Made by a program: the position numbers and the translations under genes. A DNA stretch of 64,000 nt from Zingiber officinale (taxonomy: Eukaryota; Streptophyta; Magnoliopsida; Zingiberales; Zingiberaceae), in contig NC_056000.1 in NCBI RefSeq assembly GCF_018446385.1, forward strand, positions 35,749,511 to 35,813,510. Reading direction: 5' to 3'. Shown here piece after piece: positions 11,094-25,500 of this stretch. Each line of letters begins with the position of its first letter. The first letter of the stretch is position 1. A model generated the notes under the pieces. That model ran no database searches. It saw only the letters and a program-made list of their open reading frames with translations, and was not told the DNA's origin.

Positions 11094-13858
11094 ATTTTGT
11101 CCATTTGCCGGTGAACACGGACAATGAGATCACTGGAGAGGAAGGTGTCAAATGATGGTTGGTTCTGCTGTGGGCTGCATTGCTCAACGGAGAGGCCAGT
11201 GCTTGTAGAGACAAGGGGAGGCGTGCAGCTTTGAAGCTGTATGAGGTATACTAGCGGCAAATTCGTCGTCAGGTGGCTCTGTAGCACCAGCGCTGCCACC
11301 GTCGTTGGATTCCACATGTCGCTGTTAATTCCACCAAGCAACAATATTAGAATAACTAAACTCATTCTCATTCCAGTCTACTATCAAATCCATTCTCATT
11401 CCTATTCCTATGCCCAAACCAAATGCCCCCTAAGTCTATGATACCCAAGTTAAAAGTTATGATTGATCAAAATTTATTCGCTAGTAATTATCAATCAAAA
11501 CGGTCTCAAAACTCTACACTCTACTGCTCCGCATCAAGTCTTAGTATAGTCTCAGGACCTTTAATTCTAAGTCAACTAAAGGACAATGTTAGAGTATTTG
11601 GCAATTAAATTATAGTAAAAGTTATTACACCCACTCCAATAGTCCCTTATAATTTATCCCTAAATTATATAAATGGAGATAAATTACAAAATTAATTTAT
11701 AACCGATTATTAAATTGACCAGAATACTTTGACAGTATTAGATGAGTAAAGAAAGTTATTATTCCACCAAAATGGTCATATTTATTCTTCATCAGTATAT
11801 ATTTTTCATCACTGTAATTTTTTAGACAAAAGAAAAACAATTAAAAGCGCCCTTTTATCCATATCATTAAAATAACTATTTTAAAAATCGAAACAATGCC
11901 ACATCTATAATTTTCTATCTAAAATGTCCTACCTTACTCTTCATTCGAGTTGCTTATAACGAGGATTCAAATCTTAGGTCGGGTATTTTTTAAAATTTAT
12001 GTAGGATTTGGATAACTGGTGATGATGAATGTCATGTTAGGGTCCATTTGCATTTTCTAAATTTATCTGATCACCAATCTTTTGTGTTGGACCGTCCACC
12101 TGACGCAAGGGATGAAATGGCATTTGAATAGACGTGGTAAAGAAAGCGTAAAAAGATGACTCACGCAATCGTCTAAGGATATGGTAGATGCAAACAAAAT
12201 GCTTTACCGTCCTAGGCTAATATTTGCAAACCCAAGGATGAGGGTGGATTGAGATTTCTAAACTTACTGATCAAGGAATCTCCCGATGCGAGGTTTGAAT
12301 AGAAGTGGTAGAGAAAGTGTAAAAAGAGGAAGGGATTCGTCAACGAAAAGGTGTTGTTTTTAGGTTTAAACGAAAATAAATTTTTATTTAAATTAAAATC
12401 AAATTTAATATATTTTTATAAGAGCCCTAACTCCGATTTAAATAGCTTCAAAAAAATAATAATAATAACATTGAACACAAGAAAAAACAGTACTAAAAGA
12501 AAGCTCATCCTAAAACAAGCAGCTAAAATCTAAATTAATTTTTAGCTAATTCTAAAAATTTAAAATAAATAAGAGAAAAAATCAAAATACTAAATCTAGA
12601 GTACGTCAAAGACATCATAACACGCTCATATCAAAGGACATGGGATGACTGTGTCAGCCACTAGAAAGATGATTTTACCTCATTCGGACTCTGAATAGTG
12701 TAATCGAGTTAGGAGGCCATGAGTTAGTCATCTTACTTGTTAGTAATCTCTCTTTCTGTAAGATCAAAAGGAAAATTAGTAGCATTATTTTCTTCTCGTT
12801 AGGGACGAATCTAGAAATAAGAGATGGACTGAGCTTAAATTATATATATATATATATATCACCTAATTTTTTTATTTAATACCATAACTCAACCTCAAAA
12901 TCTAAAGGTAAAATTGATTTAATGAGATTATGCATACGAAATTTAGAATTATAAATTATCTATAACAGAATTTACATCATTTAATATATTGGGTCTATGA
13001 AATTGAATCCATTACATTAGGTGAAATCCTTATATGATATTGGTACTGAGAAATACGATGGAGAAATGTCACAGACCCATCAACATACATATAAGCATAC
13101 GCGATCGGTTGCATCCATTCATAAGTTAACACATCATGTTAGTGTTACGTCAAATTTAAAGGACATAATTAATTAATTAGAAAGCTTATTATTTTGGATG
13201 ACTATGTCGATCGATAAACAAATTCATTCATCCAAATTATATTTTTTTTATTATTTATGTAATAAAATTATTATATGATTTAGATGATTTATGGTGATAG
13301 ATTATTTTTTAGGAATGATTTCCCTCCTAATTTATATTGTGTCACTTGATTTGTTTTCATTTGATTTGGTGTTATAGTAAGCTACATGTAAGGAAATGAA
13401 TCTCATTTCAATGTCTTGATGTGTGTGCCATCACGGTAACTGTAATAGTTATTAGTAATTAATCATAAATTTAGGATATGCTACAGCCCACTACGATCAT
13501 AACATAGATCCATCTCTACTTCTTGTCATAGTGCGAAGGAGAACAGTCTTATTGGAGGACATAAATTAATCATGCTACTGGATGCTCCTACATTAGATGT
13601 CACGGATTGAAAAGAACTCATCCTCAAATTTAGAATAATATCACGTGGCAACCCAGAAAAAAATCGTCATAAAAACTGAAAAAAAAAAATCTAAAACATA
13701 TTTTTCACATAAATATTTTATTGCAAAACAAACGGTGGGTTAATTAGGCAACTGAGTTGCAAAATCTATTTCCATGTTTATTACAAAGCTGGTAATTATA
13801 AATGCCAGAGTAAACAACAGAAACTTGTGACCTATTGGTAGAGGGGATGAAAAGTTGA
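11094..13858. other. AT-rich intergenic DNA with degenerate repeats
   Basis: No convincing gene is seen. Features are a repeat rich in (T/C)ATTCTCATTCC near 11340-11420, and two diverged copies of a roughly 100-bp segment (around 12060-12150 and 12250-12335, sharing TTTGAATAGA, GTGGTA and AGAAAG). There is also a short (TA)n run at about 12841-12859. The last 600 bases form the 3' flank of the aldo-keto reductase gene. Confidence 0.5.
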
Positions 13859-16817
<2,959 letters not shown>

Positions 16818-16885
16818 GGCTTCCGATCGACGAGAGGCTCCAGAGCTGCCTCCTTCAGTGAAGCAAGCTGCCGAAACCCACGGCG

Positions 16886-16891
16886 TTTATA
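16886..16891 (-). promoter_or_regulatory. Probable TATA box of the aldo-keto reductase gene
   Basis: On the minus strand ACTTATAAACGCC lies about 70 bp before the ATG at 16817, a normal spacing for a short plant 5' UTR. No other TATA-like motif lies closer to the start codon. Confidence 0.5.
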
Positions 16892-17230
16892 AGTCAAAAC
16901 AACACCTAACTGTATTAAAATAAAAAAAGGAAAATATTTATTTAAAAAGAAAAATATTTCTTTGACCCATTAAAAGGCCTTAAATGTCAAAACAGCACCT
17001 AACGTTGTTAAAATAAATCGTTTTAATTTAATTATATATAAAAATATTTTTTATTAATTTAATTAAAATTATTTATATTTATTAAAATCACTTAAACATA
17101 CACTAGTATAATTATTATAATAATTTTAAACTGATATTTATCAAATTTAAATAAAATTAAATAAATTGATAAATAATTTTTAATATAAAACATATTCTTA
17201 TATAATAAGTTGAATTAAAAAGAAACACGA
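16892..17230. other. Short promoter-side spacer of the aldo-keto reductase gene
   Basis: The spacer is AT-rich. Two diverged copies of AAACA(A/G)CACCTAACTG(T)A occur at about 16906 and 16990, probably a small local duplication. It ends with the target copy CACGA (17226-17230) of the Gypsy insertion. Confidence 0.4.
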
Positions 17231-18153
17231 TGATCCTGTCCGAACCAGAAGTCAACAGACGCTGGGCACGTGGCGCTCCAAGGCTCGCTGATGTAGATCT
17301 CCAACTAGTGTCGAGATGCTCCGGCTATCCTGCACAGAAGTCGAGCCGGGAAGGGGATTCCCAGCGACGACCCTCCGACGCTCAAGTCAGGTAAATCACG
17401 ATGAACAAGGTGGCTCCAGAAGTCTCAGAGTACGTACCAGAATCCTCTCGCCGGTGAAACCTGAGGTTCTTTATATAGAGCGGTGTCAAGTTTGGGCACG
17501 CGTACCAAAGTGCATAAGTGTCCTCTGTCCTTTCCTAGGTATGCGGCTGTCAGAAAGCTTACCTGACCCATATCGCTACAGTCAGAGCATGCCCTCGATG
17601 GGACAGCGGAATCCCCTGCCACAAGATCTGGAGCTCGCTACAGTCAGAGCATGCCCTCGATGGGACAGCGGAATCCCCTGCCACAAGATCTGGAGCATGG
17701 CACACACGTGAAACTTACAGCTTGTCAGATGAAGAAATCCTCTGGCCTTTTCCCGTGCTCCAAACTTGTAGTCCGGGCGGACAGATACCCAAACATCCGA
17801 CCAGACATTAGCAGTGGTTTACTTGTGCTTTGTGGAGACTAACAAACAGGGGTGCTTTATGACTGTGGTCGGTCAAAAGGTCAGCTCGGTCCCTGACCTT
17901 TTTAACTGAGCGTCGGAACCCCGATTTGACAGGGTTCTTCCCAACTATAAGTGCGAGCCGGCTGGACCCCTTCGGGTATTCGATTCCATCGGCCGGCCGG
18001 CAATTCAGTCGGACCGGCCGTCTACAGCCGTCCGTCCGGTCGGACCACACTCTCCTCTGGGCGGGTGACTGTTCCGGTGACTTGTTCCGGTGACTTCCAC
18101 GGCGTTGACTTGGCAAGAAAAAAGGTGGGGGGCCCGCTCTTACTACCGGATCA
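17231..18153 (-). repeat. 3' LTR of the young Tat element (923 bp)
   Basis: It is identical in layout to the 5' LTR except for two private tandem duplications: about 62 bp around 17572-17695 and 13 bp (TGTTCCGGTGACT) near 18070-18092. These account for its whole extra length of 75 bp. Because both LTRs are copied from one template at insertion, the duplications probably arose afterwards. Confidence 0.88.
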
Positions 18154-18519
18154 CTTGCCTCCCCTTCAAGTCTAGTCGAAGGAGGCGAATAGTCCGACTG
18201 ACTGGACTGTGAGTCTAGCCGAACGGCTCATTCATGATGGTATTCTCCGCCCGGTCAGTCGTAGAGATGTCCTTGAATGAGTCAGTGATGGCCTTCACCG
18301 GATCTCCTCGCGTTCTGCGCCAATCTTCGCCATCAAGGTTGATCATACCTTCATTAAATGCTCCGAACGATTGACTGCCACGTGGAGCGATGCCATCGGA
18401 ATACGGAGGCGGTAGCGTGATATTTTGATGTGACCGAAGCAATTCGAAATATACAGCTAGATGTATGCTTTGATTCCCGTGACCTGGATCCGACGGTGGA
18501 GGCCGCCCGGCCCTCACCC

Positions 18520-18526
18520 TATAAAT
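18520..18526 (+). promoter_or_regulatory. TATA box upstream of the antisense ORF
   Basis: CCCTATAAATTCTTC lies on the plus strand about 250 bp before the likely ATG at 18776, followed by a T/C-rich leader. This is the textbook arrangement for a plant core promoter and points away from the 3' LTR into the extra ORF. Activity is inferred, not shown. Confidence 0.45.
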
Positions 18527-18775
18527 TCTTCATTTCCTCCTCACCTTCACACGCCTCCGTCACCTCTACTGTTGCTCTCTGCGCTCTGGAGCTCCGGCGA
18601 TCTCGCTTCTGCCCTTTGACGCTATCCGGCGCCTTTCTTCGATCCCTCTTCCCCCAGTAAGATTTTAGATCTTTCCTTTTTCCTTTCCGATATCTAATTC
18701 GCACTTCTGCTCTAGTTTTTGAAACTCCATTTCCTCGTCTTTGAAACTTCCTTTTTGATTTCTTCTGTCCCGATC

Positions 18776-20964
18776 ATGGCCAGTTCTTCTCATCCCGAAG
18801 AACAATCCTTATGCCCATGGTATACTACCATGCGATCTCGTTTCGAACCACGGGATTTTGATATTTTGGCTGACAATTTCGAAATCCCCGAGGATATCGA
18901 AGTTCGCCTAGCTGGTCCTGCCGCTCGGCCTCACAGACCACCGCGCGGCGGTTTCTGTGTCTTTCGCGACCAATTCATCGCCGGTCTGCGGTTCCTCGTA
19001 CATCCTTTTATAGTAGACGTCTATAACTATTTTAGCGTGCCGCTCGGAAGTTTAGTACCAAATACCTTTCGTCTGCTCTGCGGCGTTGTCGTTTTGTTTA
19101 AGATTCACAACATCCCCCTCCGACCGGAGGTCTTCTTTTACTTCTATTATCCTAAGCAAGCCGAGCCGGGCACCTTTATGTTCCAAGCTCGGCCCGGTCT
19201 GGTCTTCTTCAATAAACTACCCACTTCCAATAAACATTGGAAGGACTATTATTTCTACCTCCGCATGCCCAGTCAGCCAAACTTTCCGACCCAGTGGCAA
19301 GTCAGTCTACCTCCCCCTCCCGAACTGAAGAAATTCAAGACCCGACCGGATTATCTTCACGCCGCAAATGTACTAGCCGGTCTACGGCTTGACATCAACA
19401 AGCTTCTTCACGAGGGAGTGATGTACATTTTTGGCTGAGTCCTATCAGGACCCCACCAGCTTCGGTAAGAACTTTGCTTTGGCACTTGCTTTAATTGCTA
19501 AGCGATTTCTTTTCTCTTCCTATGACATCGTCATGGACTCGTGATGGCTGCGTTCTAAAGAGAAAGGCATCTTGGAGGCCGTGACCAAGGAAATGGGTAT
19601 TCGGTCGGTTCTCACGAAGAGAAAGCGGCACCAGTGAATCGGAGCTCGAGCCTCTCAGCGAGGGGACAGCGGAGCTACCTCCAGGGAACCAACGGCCCCG
19701 AGGAAGGGTCCGTTCGGGAGGAGGATCAGCCAATGCAAAAGAGACGCCGAGTGGAGACACCGCTACGCTCGGCTACCTCCGCGGTCCAACCCTCTGACCG
19801 GGCCGCCTCGACTGCGAAAGGGAAGGCGCCTGTGCCCGAGACCATTTCGTCCGACCGGACGCCTTCTGACTGGGACGAGCTGACTGCTCCGGTCGAGGCC
19901 ACTCCGGTCGAGGCCACTCCGGTCGACACTCTCCCCCCTGCTCGCCGTTCAGTCCAACGTTCGACCATCCATTCGCGATCTTCTGCGCCAGCTTCTGATC
20001 CCGGTCGGGCGATCCCTGGTCATGGCCGCACAGTACGGGCTACTCTTCATCTCCCTACTGAAGAGTTGCTGCCAGAAGCTGACCGGACAACCGTGCCCGA
20101 GCACACTATTACTTTGAAAGGGCCCCTCGCCGAGATGTGGGCCGACGCTCGGGCGCGCGTAGCACTGATCCCTCTCCAGAACTTAGCCAACAGCCACATG
20201 CAAGCGGCTACGGGGGTAAGTTCTTCGTTGTTTTTTGTTTTTTGTTTTGCCTAAAATATTTCCGCTCGGCTTCTAACAACTGCGCCTTCTCGTTTCAGAG
20301 GTGGGTGGAAGAGATAGCAGTTTCCAGCCGTCTGGCTATGGCGGACGAGGAGATAAGGCAACTGCGGGCGGCAGGTGGTCCGAGCGGCTCCCAATGACCT
20401 TCCTACTCTGAGCTGCAAAAAGAGCTGAAGAAAGCTCAAACTCTGCTGGCTGCTGAGCAGAAGAAAACAGCTGACCAGGCCCACGCCCTAGCCGAGTCCG
20501 AGCGACAGGTCAAGTCGCTTGACACAAAGATAACTCTTGTCACCACTCGGAAGAACACATCCATCTCCGATCTGGAGAAGAAAAACGTGGAGGCCCGGGG
20601 CCTGGAGTCGAAGATAAAAGAGCTGACGGAGCAGCTCGATCGGGAGAAGGCAGGCCGCTCGGCTGATGCGGAGAAGATCGAACGTCTGAATGAGGCCCTC
20701 ACAAGCTCCCAGGCAACCTTCAAAGAATACCAGGATGCCGAGCCGAGCCGAGTCGCCGCTCTCCGACAAAGCCACATCCGATCGCCCGAGTTCTCGGAGA
20801 AAATTTGCGAGCGGATGTACTCGGCTTTCGACTTGGCCATTACGGCTACTATGACCTATCTGAAGTCGAAGGGCCTTCTTCCGGAGTCCACCAATATTCC
20901 GGCCGGTGATCAGGTGGAGCTTCTGAGCAACATTCCGAGGGACCTCTACGACTACATCGAGTAA
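18776..20964 (+). CDS. Antisense extra ORF (aORF) of the Tat element, 'putative gypsy type transposon' family
   Basis: This gene-like unit is antisense to gag-pol. The first part (18776-19438) starts MASSSHPEEQSL and contains FCVFRDQFIAGLRFLVHPF and a compact aromatic-rich domain, matching the plant family annotated as 'putative gypsy type transposon'. A middle part (about 19634-20218) is basic, then Ser/Pro/Ala-rich. A last part (to 20964) is a long coiled coil with heptads such as ESKIKELTEQLDREKAGR, ending in DLYDYIE. GT-AG-like introns are visible, for example about 20216-20298. Antisense ORFs between integrase and the 3' LTR are known in Tat/Retand-type elements, with unknown role. It is a fossil-class element part with a few breaks. 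Confidence 0.65.
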
Positions 20965-21281
20965 TTCTTGTAATTTAGCCGCTCGGCTGATCATGAACCT
21001 TTTTGTATTTAGGCCACTCGGCCTAAGGTTTTAATTTTAATGAAATGCTTTCCTTTCGTGTATTTTATCTTCTTGCACTGTCCCCTTGCTAACACTTGTG
21101 CTGTCCGCTCATCTCCTGTCACATCACACCTTTGGAGAATCGCTGGAGTATTTTCTCCAGCTCTTCCGTTCGGCCGCACATAATTCTGTGTTGCTACCAA
21201 GAATCGCTGGTTATGAGACGATCCGAACCTCTCGATGTTCAACCTCGGAGCTCGACGGTTGGCCTGCTCGGATTATTTATA

Positions 21282-22100
21282 GACGCCGACTCGTCTCTTG
21301 ATCTTTAACGACGGTGCTCGTCGGCGCGGATATTTATAGCCGGTCGGCGCGGCTCTCGATCTTTAACGACGGTGCTCGTCGGTCTTCCGCTCGGAGGGTT
21401 TATAGACGCCGGCTCGTCTCTTGATCTTTAACGACGGTGCTCGTCGGCGCGGATATTTATAGTCGGTCGGCGCGGCTCTCGATCTTTAACGACAGTGCTC
21501 GTCGGTCTTCCGCTCGGAGGGTTTATAGACGCCGGCTCGTCTCTTGATCTTTAACGACGGTGCTCGTCGGCGCGGATATTTATAGCCGGTCGGCGCGGCT
21601 CTCGATCTTTAACGACGGTGCTCGTCGGTCTTCCGCTCGGAGGGTTTATAGACGCCGGCTCGTCTCTTGATCTTTAACGACGGTGCTCGTCGGCGCGGAT
21701 ATTTATAGCCGGTCGGCGCGGCTCTCGATCTTTAACGACGGTGCTCGTCGGTCTTCCTTTCGGAGGGTTTATAGACGCCGGCTCGTCTCTTGATCTTTAA
21801 CGACGGTGCTCGTCGGCGCGGATATTTATAGCCGGTCGGCGCGGCTCTCGATCTTTAACGACGGTGCTCGTCGGTCTTCCGCTCGGAGGGTTTATAGACG
21901 CCGGCTCGTCTCTTGATCTTTAACGACGGTGCTCGTCGGCGCGGATATTTATAGCCGGTCGGCGCGGCTCTCGATCTTTAACGACGGTGCTCGTCGGTCT
22001 TCCGCTCGGAGGGTTTATAGACGCCGGCTCGTCTCTTGATCTTTAACGACGGTGCTCGTCGGCGCGGATATTTATAGCCGGTCGGCGCGGCTCTACGGTT
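21282..22100. repeat. 123-bp tandem array (about seven units) in the young Tat element
   Basis: Units start at 21282, 21405, 21528, 21651, 21774, 21897 and 22020, exactly 123 bp apart and nearly identical. Each unit is made of two related halves that share GATCTTTAACGACGGTGCTC. In the element's sense direction each unit carries CTATAAATAT and TCTATAAAC, both TATA-like. The array lies between integrase and the antisense ORF. It is not coding and not CRISPR-like, because units abut without unique spacers. Confidence 0.92.
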
Positions 22101-22134
22101 TAACGTCTGGGCTAGACGGCCGTCAAGGCTAATT

Positions 22135-22440
22135 TTGACACTTCCGTTCGGCGTAGCTCTTTGCCTTTCCCCCAGCTTGGATAATGCCCTCCTGGCCGCA
22201 CGGCTCAGGATCTACTTCATCGAGTATTTTGGCTCAGCTAATATACCTCCGTCCGAATGGCACGGGGCCTTCAATCTTCGAGCGTTTGGCTCGACCCATT
22301 TACCTCCGGCCGAACGGCGCGGGGCCTTCGTTCCTCGAGCGCTTGGCTCGACCAATTTACTTCCGGCCGAACGGCACGGGTTATTTGCTTACAAGTCTTA
22401 ACCACATAAACCTCCCGGCCGATCGGCTCGGGGGCCTTCG
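22135..22440. repeat. Second, shorter tandem array (about 63-bp units)
   Basis: About four diverged units share CCGGCCGAACGGC(A/G)CGGG and CGAGC(G/A)(T/C)TTGGCTCGACC. They lie between the 123-bp array and the end of the polyprotein region. The same kind of array is seen in the older copy near 61.95-62.17 kb, so it is a family trait. Confidence 0.7.
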
Positions 22441-22548
22441 CGCTACGATGATAATGCCTTATATTCGCTCCTTTGACTTTTCATCTCTGCATTTCAAGTA
22501 TTTAGTCGAAAAATGGAATACACAGGGTGATTTACAGTGATACACCTT

Positions 22549-25500
22549 TCACCCCGCCCGGTAAGGCTGGAGGTGGTTCGCGCTCCACGGCCTATCTAGC
22601 TGCCGTCCGTCCTCATCCTCCAGATAATACGCGCCCGAGCGGAGCTTTTCGATGATTTTGAAAGGGCCTGCCCATGGCGCTTCAAGCTTGCCGACGTCGC
22701 CGACCGGCTTGACTTTCTTCCAGACAAGATCGCCGACTTGGAACGATCTGGGAATTACGCGCCGGTTGTAGTTTTGCTTCATCCGCTGACGGTACGCCAT
22801 CAGCCGAACGGACGCCTTTGCCCTCTCCTCTTCTACCAAGTCCAGCTCCATGTTTCTTCGTTCGGTGTTGTCATCATCATAGTTCTGGATCCTGGCTGAC
22901 TCAACGCCGACTTCGACCGGTATGACAGCCTCACCGCCATATATCAAATGGAACGGTGTGACTCCCGTCCCTTCTTTTGGCGTCGTTCGGATAGCCCACA
23001 AGACGCTCGGCACTTCATCCGGCCAACTCCCTCCCAAATGGTCGAGCCGAGCGCGCAGAATACGAAGAATTTCCCGGTTGGCGACTTCAGCTTGACCGTT
23101 GCTCTGAGGATAGGCCACGGACGTGAAATGTTGCTCAATGCCGTAGCTTTGGCACCAATCCTCCAACATCTTCCCTGTGAACTGCCGCCCGTTGTCGGAC
23201 ACCAGTCGGCGAGGGATGCCGAACCGACAAATGATGTGCTGCCAGATGAATTTTTTAACCATTTGCTCAGTGATCTTTGCCAGCGGCTCGGCCTCCACCC
23301 ACTTGGAGAAATAGTCTACCGCCACTAGTAAAAATTTCCTCTGCCCGGTCGCCATCGGAAATGGACCCACAATATCCATTCCCCACTGATCGAACGGACA
23401 TGAGATGGTTGATGCCTTCATCTCCTCTGCCGGTCGGTGGGAGAAGTTGTGATACTTCTGGCATGAAAGGCATGTAGATACTGTCCGAGCGGCATCTGCT
23501 TGTAAAGTTGGCCAAAAGTATCCGGCCAAGAGGATCTTCTTGGCTAACGAGCGTCCGCCTGGATGACCTCCACATGATCCTTGATGTACTTCCGTAGGAT
23601 GAGTCCTCCGAGCTTACACATTTTAGCAGAGGACGCGAGAAAGCTTTCTTGTAAAGCTGATCTCCGATGAGTGTAAACCGACCGGCTCTTCTTCTGAGGA
23701 GCCGGGCTGCATATTCATCGGATGGTGTGGTGCCCGAACGGAGGAATTCTATAATAGGTGTCCTCCAGTCACTTGGAAACGCGAGGCCTTGCATCCGGTC
23801 GACATGCGCCACCATCAGCGTTTTTTCAATTGGCTGCTGAATGGCGACCGGCGTTATTGAGCTCGCGAGTTTGGCCAACTCATCGGCCGCCTGGTTCTCC
23901 GTTCGGGGAATCTTCTGAATAAGCACTTCTCGGAAAGTAGCTTTGAGTTTTTCAAAGGCCTCAGCGTAGAGTTTAAGCCGAACACAGTTGATTTCAAAGG
24001 TGCCGGAAAGTTGCTGAGCGGCCAACTGTGAATCCGAATAGAGAGTCACCCGACCGGCTCCCACATGCCGTGCTGCCTGTAATCCGGCTATAAGGGCCTC
24101 ATACTCTGCCTCATTGTTGGTGGCCTTGTAGTCCAGCCGGACGGATAGGTGCATCTTTTCTTCTTGCGGTGAGATAAGTAATATCCCAATCCCGCTTCCG
24201 AGTCGAGTGGAAGACCCATCCACATATATCCTCCACAGAGCTTCCGGCTCGGGCCTCTGCACTTCGGTCACAAAATCAGCCAAGGATTGGGCTTTAATCG
24301 CCGAGCGGGGCTGGTACTGGATGTCAAACTCGCTTAATTCTGTCGTCCACTTGATAAGCCGTCCGGACGCTTCTGGATTCAACAGGACTCTTCCGAGTGG
24401 ACTGTTCGTCCGGACAATGATTGTGTGAGCCAAGAAATACGGTCGAAGGCGCCGAGCGGCTAGAACCAAAGCAAAGGCCAACTTCTCGAGCCCGGTGTAG
24501 CGAGATTCAGCATCTTTCAAAATATGGCTCAGAAAATACACCGGTTGCTCTTCACCGCTCGCCCTCACAAGTGCTGAGCCTACAGCATGCTCAGTTGACG
24601 ATAGATACATATAAAGTGACTCACCCCCGATCGGCTTGACAAGTATAGGCAGAGAATTCAGATATGTTTTCAACTCTTCAAATGCTCGGTCACACTCTTC
24701 GTTCCACTGGAACTTAGTAGCCTTGCGCAGGATCTTGAAGAATGGCAGGCTCCGGTCGGCAGTTTTGGAGATGAATCTGGACAAAGCAGTTATCCGACCG
24801 GTCAACCGTTGCACTTCCCTTGTGTTTCTGGGAGGAAGCATGTCTTGCAGAGCTTTCACCTTGCCGGGGTTGGCTTCGATTCCCCGCTCGGTCACTACGT
24901 ATCCCAAGAAACGTCCTCCCTTTGCTCTGAACAGGCACTTCTGGGGATTCAGCTTGACTCCGTATTTGCGCAGCGTTCGGAATGTCTCTTCCATGTCTTT
25001 AAAGAGATCTGCCGCTAGGACGGATTTAATAAGAATGTCGTCCACATAAACTTCCAGATTCCGCCCTATTTGCTCCCTGAACACTTTGTTCATCAAGCGT
25101 TGATAAGTGGCCCCGGCATTCTTCAATCCGAACGGCATCACGTTGTAACAGTAAGTGCCGTCGGCAGTCACGAAGCTAACCTTTTCCTGATCTTCGCGGG
25201 CGAGCGGTACCTGGTGATAGCCCTGGTAGGCGTCGAGCATGCAAATTAATTCACAGCCGGCCGTAGAGTCCACCAGCTGATCTATCCGGGGCAGAGGATA
25301 AAAATCTTTGGGACATGCTTTGTTTAAGTCCCGAAAGTCAATGCAAACTCTCCACTTGCCGCCCGGCTTGGAGACCAATACCACGTTGGCTAGCCAGCTC
25401 GGGAACTGCACCTCGCGTATGTGGCCGGCCTCCAGAAGTTTCTCTACTTCCGCCCGGATTATGGCATTCTGCTCGGCGCTAAAATCTCTTTTTTTCTGCT

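Noticed and set aside
11060-11371. Minus-strand open frame of about 100 codons
   Set aside because: It overlaps an LTR-like repeat and a dispersed repeat, lacks a recognisable domain, and the hydrophobic start comes from repeat sequence.
21282-22100. Regular repeats that might suggest a CRISPR array
   Set aside because: Units are contiguous and identical throughout, with no unique spacers, and lie inside a plant retrotransposon.
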